Source: CAVUXJ01 sp963814975
Lineage (GTDB): Bacteria > Acidobacteriota > Vicinamibacteria > Vicinamibacterales > CAVVIG01
Assembly (NCBI GenBank): GCA_963814975.1
Contig: CAWFFB010000037.1
Span: 62,001-126,000, forward strand
Length of the DNA stretch: 64,000 bases
Reading direction: 5' to 3'
Shown: positions 19,005-28,729 of the stretch, piece by piece
Numbering within the stretch: position 1 is the stretch's first letter
Layout of the letters: each line of letters starts with the position of its first letter
Notes under the pieces: generated by a model
The model's input: the letters and a program-made list of their open reading frames with translations, nothing else
Database searches by the model: none
Told to the model about the DNA's origin: nothing
Made by a program: the position numbers and the translations under genes

Positions 19005-19376
19005 TCAGTGTGCCGATGAATCCGTCATTGGTTCCAGGTAGAACGTCCATCGTTCCGGGCCGTTGATTTCCCCTTCCGCCCCAAAAGACCGGTATTCTTC
19101 GGAGGTCGCGTCGATCCGGACCCATCGCCCGAGATCGACCTGAACCGTGAAGGTGCCATCGGCCCGCGTCAGCCCGTTGAACTGGTGATCGACGGAGATA
19201 GCGACTCCCGGGAGCGGAGCTTCGGAGCCATGGATCAGCGTACGAACGGTCACTTGCGTGAGAGGCGTCGGGGCCGCCGTCGGCATGAGCGGCGAAGACG
19301 ACTGACACCCGCTCGCCAACATGGCAGCGACCAACCCACCCGACACGAACGAGACCTGGACGTTCGAAGTCCCCAC
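19005..19376 (-). CDS. Small carboxypeptidase-regulatory-like lipoprotein
   Basis: The open frame encodes a lipoprotein-like hydrophobic segment ending LVAAMLASGC. It is followed by a Pro/Thr linker and a compact beta domain (TVRTLIHGSEAPLPGVAISV, then GLTRADGTFTVQVDLG) of the carboxypeptidase-regulatory/SpaA-like type that caps or decorates surface proteins. The start is uncertain: no ATG with a ribosome site precedes the signal, and GTG at 19376 is my choice; an ATG at 19535 would overlap the divergent SGNH gene. The function is not known. Confidence 0.5.
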   Translation of the reverse strand: MGTSNVQVSFVSGGLVAAMLASGCQSSSPLMPTAAPTPLTQVTVRTLIHGSEAPLPGVAISVDHQFNGLTRADGTFTVQVDLGRWVRIDATSEEYRSFGAEGEINGPERWTFYLEPMTDSSAH

Positions 19377-19433
19377 ATGGGCGGTCAGGTGCAATGGCGA
19401 GTCCAGTTTGAGACGGTCGATCGGGTGACGGAG

Positions 19434-20333
19434 ATGCCAGGGATCATTCGCGAGATCGCCGCTCTCGTGGCAGGTCTTGCGATGCTCAGCGCTTGTGGGT
19501 CGAAGGATGTCCCAACCGTGCCATCGCCCGGGCAAGTCGTGCCACGTGTGGTGGTACTTGGCGACAGTCTCGCTGTTTCGCCGTCAGATCTGCAGAGCTT
19601 TCCGACTCGCCTGCAGGCACACCTCGACAGGGCGGGGATGATTGCCCGTGTGGTGAACGCCAGCGTCTGGGGTGATACCACTGCCGACGGCTTGAGGCGG
19701 CTCGATGCAGCGTTGGTCGAAGGCACCAGCGTGCTCGTCCTCGCCCTGGGCGCGAACGACGGCCTCGAGGGGGTACCGCTCGCTCTTGTCGAACGCCATC
19801 TCGAAGAGATCATCTCTCGCGCGGAGGCCCGAACGATCCGCGTGCTGCTCTGCGGAATGGAGACGCCTCCGCTCCACGGGTTGAACTATTCCCTCGGGTT
19901 TCACCGCATCTTTCCGCGGCTGGCGGCCGCACACGGCATCCGGCTGGTGCCGTTCATGCTGGCGGGCGTTCTCGCCAATCCCGAAATGACCGCCGATGGC
20001 GTGCATCCGAACGCCGCGGGCGCTCAGCGCGTCGCCGACACGATATGGCTCTATCTCGAGCCGCTGGTCCGCGAGACGTCGCGCGTCGGCGTCGAGGATC
20101 ACGGCGCCTCCTTGGCCGGCACCCTCGCGACGACGACGTCGGGCTCGCTGTCCGACTCCAGCGTGGTCATTTCGGCGGTGAGCATGGCCGCGCCGGCTGG
20201 AACGCCGCGCGCAAAATCCACCGGCGGCAGAAAAAACGACGCCATGAGCCCGATCGCCGACATGACGGCCCCGGCCGCGAAGACACGATTGAGCGCGAGG
20301 GCAAACTGCGCGCGGCCGGCCGCATCCAGCTGA
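19434..20333 (+). CDS. SGNH/GDSL-family esterase lipoprotein
   Basis: This is a lipoprotein (signal ending LAMLSAC) with the four SGNH blocks: GDSLAVSPSD (nucleophile Ser), a WGDTT segment (Gly), GANDGL (Asn) and DGVHPNAAG (Asp/His). This matches TesA/arylesterase-like acyl hydrolases acting on small esters or lysophospholipids. The recognisable domain ends near residue 215. The last 80 or so residues have low complexity and run 235 bp antisense into the convergent transporter gene. The native stop may therefore have been lost, or the tail may be a non-functional extension. Confidence 0.8.
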   Translation: MPGIIREIAALVAGLAMLSACGSKDVPTVPSPGQVVPRVVVLGDSLAVSPSDLQSFPTRLQAHLDRAGMIARVVNASVWGDTTADGLRRLDAALVEGTSVLVLALGANDGLEGVPLALVERHLEEIISRAEARTIRVLLCGMETPPLHGLNYSLGFHRIFPRLAAAHGIRLVPFMLAGVLANPEMTADGVHPNAAGAQRVADTIWLYLEPLVRETSRVGVEDHGASLAGTLATTTSGSLSDSSVVISAVSMAAPAGTPRAKSTGGRKNDAMSPIADMTAPAAKTRLSARANCARPAASS

Positions 20334-21646
20334 ATGCCCGCCGACGTCATGCCCTGAACTCCTCCGGGCAGGTGAAGGCTGGAAAGGCTGCGCGCGAAGA
20401 TCGCGCCCATGACGGCGACGCCGATTGCTGCCCCCACGCTTCGCGCGAACTGGTTCAACGACGTGGCGACCCCCAGAAGAGAACGATCGACGCCGTGCTG
20501 GGCCGCGAGCAGCAGCGACAGCATCAGCAGACCCATACCGCAGCCAAGCAGGAACACGGCCGCCAGGAGCGCCAGCACGCTCGTATCGGCCTCGATCATC
20601 ATCAGCGCCACGAACCCGGCGGTCAACAGCACTCCGCCGCTGACTGCCACCGGGCGGTACCCGAGACGGACGGTCAGGCGCGCGCCGGCCACCGATGTGG
20701 CGACCCATCCCAGGAACAGCGGCGTCAACACCTGGCCCGCCTCGGTCGCGGTGCCGCCCTTCACTCCCTGCACGAACAGCGGCACGAAGGCGATCGCGCC
20801 GAACATCGCCATCCCGGTCATGAAGACGACGGCAAGCGAACGGGAGACGACCGGTTGGCGGAAGAGTCCGAGCGGGAGGATCGGGTCGGCCGCTCGCCTT
20901 TCGACGAACAGGAACACGACGAGGAGGACGACCGCTGCCGCCAGCCACGGCACCACCGCGTCCGTGACATCACCGAGCGCGATGAGCAGCGCCGTGACGC
21001 CACCAAACAGCAGGGCCGCCCCAGCCCAGTCGACCCGGGCCGCCGTGGTGCGCGTGCTCTTCGGATAGGCAATCGCAATGACGAACATCGCGAGGAAACC
21101 GAAGGGGAGATTCAGCAGGAAGACCCACCGCCACGAGATGGCGTCGGTGATGTAGCCGCCGACCAGCGGCCCCGCGATCGATGCCACGCCCCACACACCG
21201 CTGAAAAGAGCCTGTGTGCGTGCGCGCTCCTCGAGCGCGTACAACTCGCCGACAATCGTCATGCTGAGCGGGATGACGGCGCCCGCGCCGAGTCCCTGCA
21301 GCGCGCGGAACACGATGAGCTGCGTCATCGTCGTGGCGGCGCCCGACAAGGCCGAGCCGACGACGAAAGTGACGATGCCCGCCAGGTAGAGCCGGCGCCG
21401 CCCGTACAGATCGGAGAGCCGGCCCCAAATCGGGACCGAAGCGGTCGAGGTGAGCAGGTACGCGGCGAAAACCCAACTGTAATGCGCGAGGCCGCCGAGC
21501 GTGGAGATGACCGTCGGCATGGCCGTGCCGACGACCGTGGCTTCGAGCGCGCCGAGACTCATGCCGAGGAGAAGGCCGGCGGTGATCGCGCGCCGGCGAC
21601 GGAGGCTGATCGAGGGTGTGAAAGCATTGAGCGACATGGTCTGCAA
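20099..21646 (-). CDS. MFS drug exporter, DHA2 family (14 TMS)
   Basis: This 515-residue membrane protein has about 14 predicted helices. Motif A is GRLSDLYGRRR (about residues 75-85) and antiporter motif C is GVWGVASIAGPLVGG (about 150-165). The opening helix LGALEATVVGTAMPTV matches the D/E-containing motif of DHA2 (EmrB/QacA-like) proton-driven multidrug exporters. No partner EmrA-like gene is adjacent. The C-terminal tail after the last helix is about 40 residues and overlaps the SGNH gene on the other strand. Confidence 0.92.
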   Translation of the reverse strand: MQTMSLNAFTPSISLRRRRAITAGLLLGMSLGALEATVVGTAMPTVISTLGGLAHYSWVFAAYLLTSTASVPIWGRLSDLYGRRRLYLAGIVTFVVGSALSGAATTMTQLIVFRALQGLGAGAVIPLSMTIVGELYALEERARTQALFSGVWGVASIAGPLVGGYITDAISWRWVFLLNLPFGFLAMFVIAIAYPKSTRTTAARVDWAGAALLFGGVTALLIALGDVTDAVVPWLAAAVVLLVVFLFVERRAADPILPLGLFRQPVVSRSLAVVFMTGMAMFGAIAFVPLFVQGVKGGTATEAGQVLTPLFLGWVATSVAGARLTVRLGYRPVAVSGGVLLTAGFVALMMIEADTSVLALLAAVFLLGCGMGLLMLSLLLAAQHGVDRSLLGVATSLNQFARSVGAAIGVAVMGAIFARSLSSLHLPGGVQGMTSAGIQLDAAGRAQFALALNRVFAAGAVMSAIGLMASFFLPPVDFARGVPAGAAMLTAEMTTLESDSEPDVVVARVPAKEAP

Positions 21647-21768
21647 CGTAAGGTAGCACGGCGCCTCTCGTTGATCTCCATGGCTAGTTGGGTCACACTC
21701 TCACCGCTTGTCCGCAAAGAGGACGGGGATATTTTTCCGGCCGTCACCTCATCGACTCAAGAGCCCCC

Positions 21769-22329
21769 ATGGCAACGATCATCGGACTCTCCGGCAGCCT
21801 CAGGCGCGGTTCCTTCAACACGCTGCTGCTCCGCGCGGCGATCGAGGTCCAGCCGGCCGGCACGACAATCGAGATCGGATCGATCCGGGGGATTCCGCTG
21901 TACGACGCCGACGTCGAGGCGGCGGAGGGCATCCCCGCGGTCGTGCAGGAACTCAAGGCCAGAATCACTGCAGCCGACGGTCTGCTGATCTCGACGCCGG
22001 AATACAACAACTCGATTCCCGGAGTGCTCAAGAACGCAGTCGACTGGCTCTCGAGGCCGGATGCCGACATCCCGCGCGTGTTCGGCGGCCTGCCGGTAGC
22101 GATCATCGGTGCGACACCAGGAGCCGGCGGCACGATACTGTCGCAGGCGGCGTGGCTGCCGGTGCTTCGGCGGCTCGGCACGGCACCCTGGTTCGGCGGC
22201 CGCCTGATCGTTTCCACGGCGGGGAAAGTGTTCGACGAGGAGGGGCGGCTTCACGATCAGACGATTCGGACACGACTTGAAACGTTCGTGGCCGGCTTTG
22301 CCGTGTTCGTGACGGAACGGCGGAGGTAG
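21769..22329 (+). CDS. NADPH-dependent FMN reductase
   Basis: This 186-residue flavodoxin-like protein has the FMN phosphate loop GLSGSLRRGSFN at residues 6-17 and the flavin contact PEYNNSIPGVLKNAVDWLSR at about 82-101. This matches the ChrR/SsuE-like NAD(P)H:FMN or quinone reductases. It is cytosolic and probably supplies reduced flavin or reduces quinones or metals. The ATG at 21769 is preferred because the fold begins immediately after it. It is divergent from the DHA2 exporter, and the two may form a xenobiotic-response pair. Confidence 0.9.
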   Translation: MATIIGLSGSLRRGSFNTLLLRAAIEVQPAGTTIEIGSIRGIPLYDADVEAAEGIPAVVQELKARITAADGLLISTPEYNNSIPGVLKNAVDWLSRPDADIPRVFGGLPVAIIGATPGAGGTILSQAAWLPVLRRLGTAPWFGGRLIVSTAGKVFDEEGRLHDQTIRTRLETFVAGFAVFVTERRR

Positions 22330-22336
22330 GGGATGC

Positions 22337-22400
22337 GAAGTCTCAAGTCTGAAGTCTCAAGTCTGAAGTCTCAAGCCTGAATCTCAAGCCTGAAGTCTTA
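22337..22400. repeat. Tandem 14-bp repeat 'gaagtctcaagtct'
   Basis: The unit gaagtctcaagtct occurs twice exactly, then as gaagtctcaagcct, then with a one-base deletion (gaatctcaagcct), and ends with gaagtct. It starts eight bases after the FMN reductase stop. Related words occur at 197-222, 3521-3575, 22514-22557 and 39126-39158. Confidence 0.85.
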
Positions 22401-22513
22401 CGCCTGTCTGATCACGACGAAGACGCAATAAACACGAAGACGCACGAAGGTTCTTGGGGGGTCCCAACCTGGGCTTCTTCGTGTGCTTCGTGACTTCGTG
22501 GTGTGTCCGAGTG

Positions 22514-22557
22514 ATTTCAGGTTTCAGGTTTCAGGTTTCAGATTTCAGATTTTCAAG
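22514..22557. repeat. Tandem 7-bp repeat 'tttcagg'
   Basis: tttcagg is repeated three times, followed by tttcaga variants. The repeat forms the last codons and stop of the minus-strand symporter, so its final residues (NLKSET) are encoded by repeat DNA. Confidence 0.8.
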
Positions 22558-23804
22558 AGTCGCGCCTCGGCCGCTGACCAGCGCGGCGATGACCAGATCG
22601 CCGCTGACGTTCACGGTCGTCCGGCACATGTCGAGAAAGCGATCCACGCCGAGAATCAACCCCAGGCCTTCGGCCGGCACGCCGACCGACTGCGCGACGA
22701 TCATGACCATCGGCAGCGAGCCGCCAGGCACTCCGGCCGTCCCGATGCCTGCCAGGATCGACATGAGCATCACCCGGACCTGCTGGCCCGCGGTGAGATC
22801 CAGGCCGTAGGCCTGCGCGAGAAAGAGCACGGTCACGCCTTCGAACAGCGCGGTCCCGTTCTGGTTGGCCGTCGATCCGACCGTCAGCACGAACCTCGAA
22901 ATCCGGGGCGGCAGGCGGAGCTTCGTTTCCGCGACCTCGAGCGAGAGGGGCAGCGTCGCGTTCGACGAGGCGGTCGAGAAGGCGTACAAGTAGACCTCGC
23001 GGCAGTTCCTGAAGAACTCCACGGGGAGCGGCGCGCGACTGCTCCCAACAGCGCCGCATACACGCCGAACTGCTGAATGAGGAGGCCGAGCGTGACGGTC
23101 AGGACATAGAGGAACAACGAGGCGAACACGCCGGTGCCGAAGGTGAGCGCCGTGTTGAACACAATTGCGAAGACCGCGACTGGCGAGAGTTTCATCACGG
23201 CGTGCACGATGATCAGGCAGGCTTCGAACACTTGGTCGAGCACGCGCACGAGAATGTTGCGCCCTTCCCCTTCGGCGTGCACCCGGCTGAGCGCCACGCC
23301 GAAGATCAGGGCGAAGACCATCAGCGGCAACATCTCCCCGTCGAGGGCCCGCACCGCGGACTCGATCGGGTTGCGCGGGATCAGCTCGGCGAGCGTCTCG
23401 CCGAGCGGCTTGACCGCCGCCGCGTTCGCCCGCACCTGGTCGACGAGCGACGGGGCCGGCAGAACCGTCTGCAGCTCGAGGCCGGACCCCGGCTGCAGCA
23501 CGTTGACGAGCGTCACGCCGATGACCACCGAGGCCGCACTCATGATCACCGTGAAGCCGAGCGTGCGCGCGGCCACGCCTGACAGACCGTGGCCCTGCCC
23601 CAGCTCGTAGACGCCGATGACGAGCGCCGAAAACACCATCGGCACGACGATCATGAAGATCGAGCGCAGGAAGATCTGGCCGATTGGCCGCAGGAGGTTC
23701 GCGTTGACGGCGCTCACCGACGCCGACGCCGCGTACGGATGGAGGGCGGCACCGAGCACGACGCCCAGCACCAGCCCGATGAACAACCGGACGTGGAGCT
23801 TCAT
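22531..23804 (-). pseudogene. Dicarboxylate/amino acid:cation symporter (DAACS), frameshifted
   Basis: The N-terminal ~250 residues (MKLHVRLFIGLVLGVVLGAA..., IFLRSIFMIVVPMVFSALV) and the C-terminal part carry the hallmarks of GltP/DctA transporters. The C-terminal part has the serine-rich hairpin AFSTASSNATLPLSLE and the substrate loop GVDRFLDMCRTTVNVSGD. They lie in different frames. The break fits a missing base in the GGGG run at 23023-23026 (plus strand): restoring one base gives a continuous ...SPVEFFRN. The product would be a sodium- or proton-coupled importer of glutamate or C4-dicarboxylates. The C-terminus is made of a short tandem repeat. Confidence 0.87.
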
Positions 23805-24130
23805 CGCCGGGCGCCGGTTCCGGCACGCTTCACCTGCATCCTCGTCATGGTGACGCTATACTAATCCCTGTTTCATGACCGTGCAGGCAACGATGGAGAC
23901 GGAGCGACCGGGATCGCGCGGAGCAACGAAGAAGCACTGGATCGCACTTGATCTCCGCTGCTTCGTTCCTCCGAGGTGAACCGTTGCATCCGTCAGCTCA
24001 GTTCGCTCGGGCGCGATGACATCTGCGGCAGCCTGCGTATCCCGCCGTTGGTCGATGAGTCTCGAGAGCCGTTGAACGAAATCCGATCGGGGCGCGCCCT
24101 CGCCCCATGTTGCAGGAACAAAGGGGAACC
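23805..24130. other. Divergent intergenic region without a gene
   Basis: These 326 bp lie between the start of the symporter (minus) and the PQQ dehydrogenase (plus). Open frames here lack family similarity and ribosome sites. It presumably carries both promoters; I see no clear -10/-35 pair. Confidence 0.5.
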
Positions 24131-26239
24131 ATGAAGCGCACCTTTGGAATGTTATTCGGCACGCTGACCGTGGCGGCTCTCGCCTGGAGCGGTCATCGAC
24201 TCGCCGCGCAGCCGTCGGCCTCGACACCGACCGCCGAATGGCGCTCGTACGCGGGCGACCTCCGCCATCAGCACTACTCACCGCTCAGCCAGGTCAACGC
24301 CGACAATTTCAGCAAGCTCGAAGTGGCCTGGCGGTTCAAGACCGACAGTCTTGGGACTCGTCCTGAATACAAGCTCGAGGGCACGCCGCTGATGGTAAAC
24401 GGCGTGCTGTACACCACGGGGGGCACCAGACGCTCGGTCGTCGCGCTCGACGCCGACACCGGCGAGCTTCGGTGGGTGCACTCCGTGCGCGAAGGTGCGC
24501 GCGCAGCCGCGTCTCCACGCCAGCTGTCCGGACGCGGCGTGGGGTACTGGTCTGACGGACGTGAGGAACGCATTCTCTATGTCACGACCGGCTATCAACT
24601 GGTCGCGCTCGACGCCAAGACCGGCAACCGTATCCCGTCATTCGGCAAGGGCGGCATCGTCGATCTGAAGGAAGGGATCGTGTTCGGCGCAAGTCAACCG
24701 ATCGATCCCGAGGCCGGCGAAATCGGATTGCACGCCGCGCCGAGTGTGACGAAGGACGGCGTCGTGCTGATCGGATCGTCCTTCCTGGAAGGTGGCACAC
24801 CGAAGACGCACAACAACACGAAGGGCACGGTGCGCGGGTTCGACGTGCGGACGGGAAAGCGGTTGTGGACGTTCAATACGATTCCCCGCCCGGGAGAGTT
24901 CGGCAACGAGACGTGGGAGAACGACTCGTGGGCGGTGAACGGCAATACTGGCGTCTGGAATCAGATTGCCGTCGACGAAGACCTCGGGCTCGCCTATCTG
25001 CCGGTTGAAACACCGAGCTCGGACTTCTATGGGGGCCTCCGGCCAGGCAACAACCTCTTTGCCGAAAGCCTCGTCGCGATCGATTACAAGACCGGCCGGC
25101 GACGATGGCACTTTCAGCTCGTTCATCATCCGATCTGGAACATGGATATCGCCGCGGCGCCGATTCTCGTCGACATCGCCCCCAACGGCCAGCCGGTGAA
25201 AGCGGTCGCGGTGATGGGCAAACAGGCGATGCTGTACCTGTTCAATCGTGTCACCGGCGAGCCGATCTTCCCGATCGAGGAGCGACCCGTCGCGCAGTCC
25301 GATGTGCCGGGCGAGAAGACGTCGCCGACCCAGCCGTTCCCCACGAAGCCGCCCCCGTACGATCATCAGGGCATCACCCTGGACAACCTGATTGACTTCA
25401 CGCCGGAGCTGCGGGCTGAGGCCCTGAAGATTGCGTCCCGCTTCAAGATTGGGCCCATCTTCACGCCGCCGCCTGTCAGCCGGGCCGAAGGGCCGATTGG
25501 TGGCTTCAGGTCGGCCGGCGGCACGAACTGGCCGGGCGGATCGTTCGATCCCGAGACCCACGTGGCCTACGTGCCCTCGTACACCTCGTTTCCCATCCTC
25601 GGCCTGTTACCGCCGCCCAACAAGGAGTTCTCTGACGTCCCTTACGTCTCCGGCAATGCGCTGACGGGCGTCCGCTACATCACCGGTCCCGGCGAGAACG
25701 CCGGCGCAGATGCGCCGGCCCGCGCGGGCGCCACCGGTGGTGAGACGGCCGCTCCAGCAGGGCGCGGCGGCGCCCCGCTTTCGAGCACCAACGATCCCGC
25801 CACCAACAGCAATGCGACGCCTCAAGGCCTTCCGCTCCTGAAGCCGCCCTACGGCCGGCTCACGGCGATCAATCTCGATCGGGGCGAGATCGTGTGGCAG
25901 GTGCCGCACGGCGAGACGCCAGACTTCGTCCGCAACCATCCGGCGCTGAAAGGCCTCAACATCCCGCGCACGGGACAATCGGGCGCCGTCGGCGCCCTGG
26001 TGACCAGGACGCTCGTCATCATGGGCGATCCGTTGGCGACGGCGGGCGCCAACCGGCCGCGTGGCGCCATGCTCCGCGCGTACGACAAGGCGACAGGCAA
26101 AGAGGTGGGCACGATCTACATGCCGGCGCAGCAATCAGGGACACCGATGTCGTACGCGTTCAAGGGCAAGCAATACATCGTGGTACCAATCAGCGGAGGC
26201 ACCTACTCGGGCGAGTACCTGGCGTTGGCGCTGCCGTAG
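24131..26239 (+). CDS. PQQ-dependent dehydrogenase, periplasmic quinoprotein
   Basis: This 702-residue exported protein (signal residues 1-30, cleavage near LAAQP) folds as a PQQ eight-bladed propeller. It opens with WRSYAGDLRHQHYSPLSQVN and carries blade motifs such as VVALDADTGELRW and GFDVRTGKRLWTF. LVHHPIWNMDIAAAPIL matches the active-site region of glucose/quinate-dehydrogenase-type quinoproteins. A Gly/Ala-rich insertion lies at about residues 520-570. It lacks the N-terminal membrane helices of Gcd and a cytochrome domain, so it is probably soluble and passes electrons to a separate carrier. A ribosome site (aagggga) precedes the ATG at 24131. Confidence 0.88.
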   Translation: MKRTFGMLFGTLTVAALAWSGHRLAAQPSASTPTAEWRSYAGDLRHQHYSPLSQVNADNFSKLEVAWRFKTDSLGTRPEYKLEGTPLMVNGVLYTTGGTRRSVVALDADTGELRWVHSVREGARAAASPRQLSGRGVGYWSDGREERILYVTTGYQLVALDAKTGNRIPSFGKGGIVDLKEGIVFGASQPIDPEAGEIGLHAAPSVTKDGVVLIGSSFLEGGTPKTHNNTKGTVRGFDVRTGKRLWTFNTIPRPGEFGNETWENDSWAVNGNTGVWNQIAVDEDLGLAYLPVETPSSDFYGGLRPGNNLFAESLVAIDYKTGRRRWHFQLVHHPIWNMDIAAAPILVDIAPNGQPVKAVAVMGKQAMLYLFNRVTGEPIFPIEERPVAQSDVPGEKTSPTQPFPTKPPPYDHQGITLDNLIDFTPELRAEALKIASRFKIGPIFTPPPVSRAEGPIGGFRSAGGTNWPGGSFDPETHVAYVPSYTSFPILGLLPPPNKEFSDVPYVSGNALTGVRYITGPGENAGADAPARAGATGGETAAPAGRGGAPLSSTNDPATNSNATPQGLPLLKPPYGRLTAINLDRGEIVWQVPHGETPDFVRNHPALKGLNIPRTGQSGAVGALVTRTLVIMGDPLATAGANRPRGAMLRAYDKATGKEVGTIYMPAQQSGTPMSYAFKGKQYIVVPISGGTYSGEYLALALP

Positions 26240-26259
26240 ATCGCCGGACCCGACGCGTC

Positions 26260-27014
26260 ATGACTCGTTCGCGACGAATGGACCGGCGGGCATTCCTGGG
26301 CCTCACCGCCACGTTCGGCGCCGCGACTCTGACGGGACCTCTTGAACCGTGCAGACGCAGGACTCCCGCCTGGAAGCGCGGCCGGCCACGCCTTCCAGGC
26401 CCCCGCCACCTGGCGAGTCGGCGCTTGGACTGGGATCCGGGCGCGACGGACTGTTATACGTGCCGCGCGGGTACGATCCGGGCCATTCCGCGCCGCTCGC
26501 CGTGATGCTTCACGGCGCCGGTCGCGATGCTCAGAGAATGCGATCGACCTTTTCCCTCGCCGACGAGTTCGGTCTGGTCGTCGTCGCTCCGGATTCGCGC
26601 GGGCGCACGTGGGATGCGATCGAGGGACGGATCGGGCCCGATGTGGGGTTTATCGACGCAGCGCTCCGGTCGGTGTTTACGCAGGTCGGCGTGAACCCCG
26701 CGCGTCTGGCGCTGGCCGGTTTCTCCGACGGAGCCTCCTATGCGCTGGGTCTTGGACTCGCGAACGGCGATCTGTTCAGCCACGTGATCGCTTTTTCTCC
26801 GGGCTTTGTGACCTCTCCGCTTCGCCGCGGCAAGCCCTCGGTGTTCATCTCACACGGCACACAGGACGTCGTGCTGCCCATCAACAACACCAGCCGGGTG
26901 ATCACGCCACGCCTGCGAGCCGCGGGCTATGACGTCCTCTATCGCGAATTCGACGGACCGCACCAACTGCTGCCTGAAATCGCGCGCGAAGCATTCGCCT
27001 GGCTCGTCAAGTAG
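26260..27014 (+). pseudogene. Tat-exported alpha/beta hydrolase, frameshifted after signal peptide
   Basis: The ATG at 26260 opens a Tat signal (MDRRAFLGLTATFGAATLTG), 20 bp after the PQQ dehydrogenase stop. The catalytic part is in another frame (from about 26349 to 27014). It shows the oxyanion region VMLHGAGRDAQRM, nucleophile elbow GFSDGASYA, acid in HGTQDVVLP and the histidine in DGPHQLL, as in phospholipase/carboxylesterase-type or PHB-depolymerase-like esterases. The 755-base length is one base short. The CCCCC run at 26400-26404 is a likely site, because adding a C joins the frames. A shorter product from the GTG at 26349 would be intact but unexported. Confidence 0.75.
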
Positions 27015-27171
27015 GCCTACCACGTTTTCACAACGTGACGCACGGTCCGCGATCCCTTCACACGCCGCGGCGGTGGCTGGACCATTTCTGGTGACTGTGC
27101 TATTCCTGGGGTAGCGCGCTCTCGCAAGCGGCTGTATTTCCTATGGGTTCCATTCCTGCGTGCCGGCACAG

Positions 27172-28584
27172 ATGAGCGAGGGCGATCGGCCGGAATCCCC
27201 CGGCGTGGCTGTGGTACGCAAAACCAGCCGTGCGCGAGTCCCGTTCGCCGAAGGCGTGCACCGGCGGGCCAATCCCTTCCTGCGGCGCATTTTCGAGCGG
27301 CTGGCCCAGCCGATGGCGCGAAGGCCGTCTGGCGACGCGGGCGCACGACAGATCGTGTCCGTGTGCCGCGCGCTGTTGTCCGAACTCGGCGAGGTTTCGG
27401 GCCCTCGCCTCGCGACCGAAGTACTGGCGATTTATCAGGAGCTCGATTCACAAGCGCGGGAGAAGTTTTACGATCAGCTGGTCGACGACTTCTCGACGGA
27501 TCCGGGGAAGGTCGAGCGCGCGGCCGACGCCTACCGCCGGACGGCGTCGCCGGCCACCCTGAAGAACCTGCAGGCGGCCGTGGAATCTCCGCGTCAAGAG
27601 CTCTTCCGACGTCTGAATCTGGCGCCCGGCGGCCTTCGCGTCCTCCTCGACATGAGGCGACACCTCCTGACCACGCTCGATCGGTACCCGGCCCGCGAGG
27701 TCATCGACAGCGACCTTTCGCATCTGTTCCGATCGTGGTTCAACGGCGGCTTCCTGGTCCTGCAGCGGATCGACTGGCGAACATCGGCGGTCGTGCTCGA
27801 GCGGCTGATCGAGTACGAAGCCGTTCACCAGATTCAAGGATGGGACGACCTTCGCCGTCGCCTCGAGGCTGACCGCCGCTGTTACGCGTTCTTTCATCCG
27901 GCGCTGCTCGAGGAGCCGCTGATTTTCATCGAGGTCGCCCTGACTCGCGGTGTCAGCGCAGAGGTGCAGCCGCTGCTCGACCCGCGATCGGCCGTCGTTG
28001 ATCCCACAGTCGCCACCTGCGCGGTGTTCTATTCCATCACCAACTGCCAGGAGGGCCTGCGCGGGATCTCGCTGGGGAACCTTCTGATCAAGCAGGTCGT
28101 CGAAGATCTCAGGAGAAGATTCCCCCGGCTAAAGACGTTTGCCTCGCTTTCGCCGATTCCCGGGTTCCGGCAATGGCTGACCGGCGTCAGTGGATCGAAA
28201 AACGGCCCTCACGTGTCCGCGGCGCTCGCGAGTCTGCTTGCCAGCCTCGACCTCGACGGTGCGCTTCCGGACAAGGCCGTGTCCCCTGCGCTCCGCGAGG
28301 AAATCAGCCGCCTCTGCGCGTACTACCTTCTTCATGCCAAGCACGGGAAGACACCGCTCGATCGCGTCGAGCGGTTTCACCTGTCCAACGGGGCCTGCCT
28401 CGAGCGGCTCAACTGGCTGGGAGACACCTCGCCCATCGGGACACGCCGCTCCCTGGGGTTGATGGTCAACTACCGCTACCGGCTCGCGGACATGGAGCGG
28501 AACCACGAAGCGTACGCGACCAACTACACCATCATCGCGTCCCGCGAGTTCGAGCGGCTGGCGAAACAGGCGCTGCTGGCGTGA
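27172..28584 (+). CDS. Malonyl-CoA decarboxylase
   Basis: This ~470-residue protein matches MlyCD. It has a helical N-terminal tetramerisation domain (about 40-180), then the GNAT-like catalytic domain with FFHPALLEEPLIFIEVAL, YSITNCQEGLRGISLGNL, SSLSPIPGF-like SLSPIPGFRQWL (catalytic Ser region) and HLSNGACLERLNW (catalytic His region), ending in GLMVNYRYRL. It converts malonyl-CoA to acetyl-CoA and CO2 in the cytosol. The usual malonate-utilisation partners (malonyl-CoA synthetase, MatC) are not adjacent. A GTG at 27160 is an alternative start four codons upstream. Confidence 0.95.
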   Translation: MSEGDRPESPGVAVVRKTSRARVPFAEGVHRRANPFLRRIFERLAQPMARRPSGDAGARQIVSVCRALLSELGEVSGPRLATEVLAIYQELDSQAREKFYDQLVDDFSTDPGKVERAADAYRRTASPATLKNLQAAVESPRQELFRRLNLAPGGLRVLLDMRRHLLTTLDRYPAREVIDSDLSHLFRSWFNGGFLVLQRIDWRTSAVVLERLIEYEAVHQIQGWDDLRRRLEADRRCYAFFHPALLEEPLIFIEVALTRGVSAEVQPLLDPRSAVVDPTVATCAVFYSITNCQEGLRGISLGNLLIKQVVEDLRRRFPRLKTFASLSPIPGFRQWLTGVSGSKNGPHVSAALASLLASLDLDGALPDKAVSPALREEISRLCAYYLLHAKHGKTPLDRVERFHLSNGACLERLNWLGDTSPIGTRRSLGLMVNYRYRLADMERNHEAYATNYTIIASREFERLAKQALLA

Positions 28585-28729
28585 GGCGGTGATCTCCTCC
28601 TGCCGCACGACGCCTTTCACGAGCACCGCGGCCCCTCGCCGCCAATTGCAATAAGATCGCTTCTCCGCTCGTATTACAGTCTTGGCACCTGCAAAACGAT
28701 CTCATCAACGAAGCATCCCGGAGGGGACA

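Noticed and set aside
20045..21988. A 647-residue plus-strand open frame across the exporter gene
   Set aside because: Its composition is that of an antisense shadow; the exporter motifs on the minus strand are clear.
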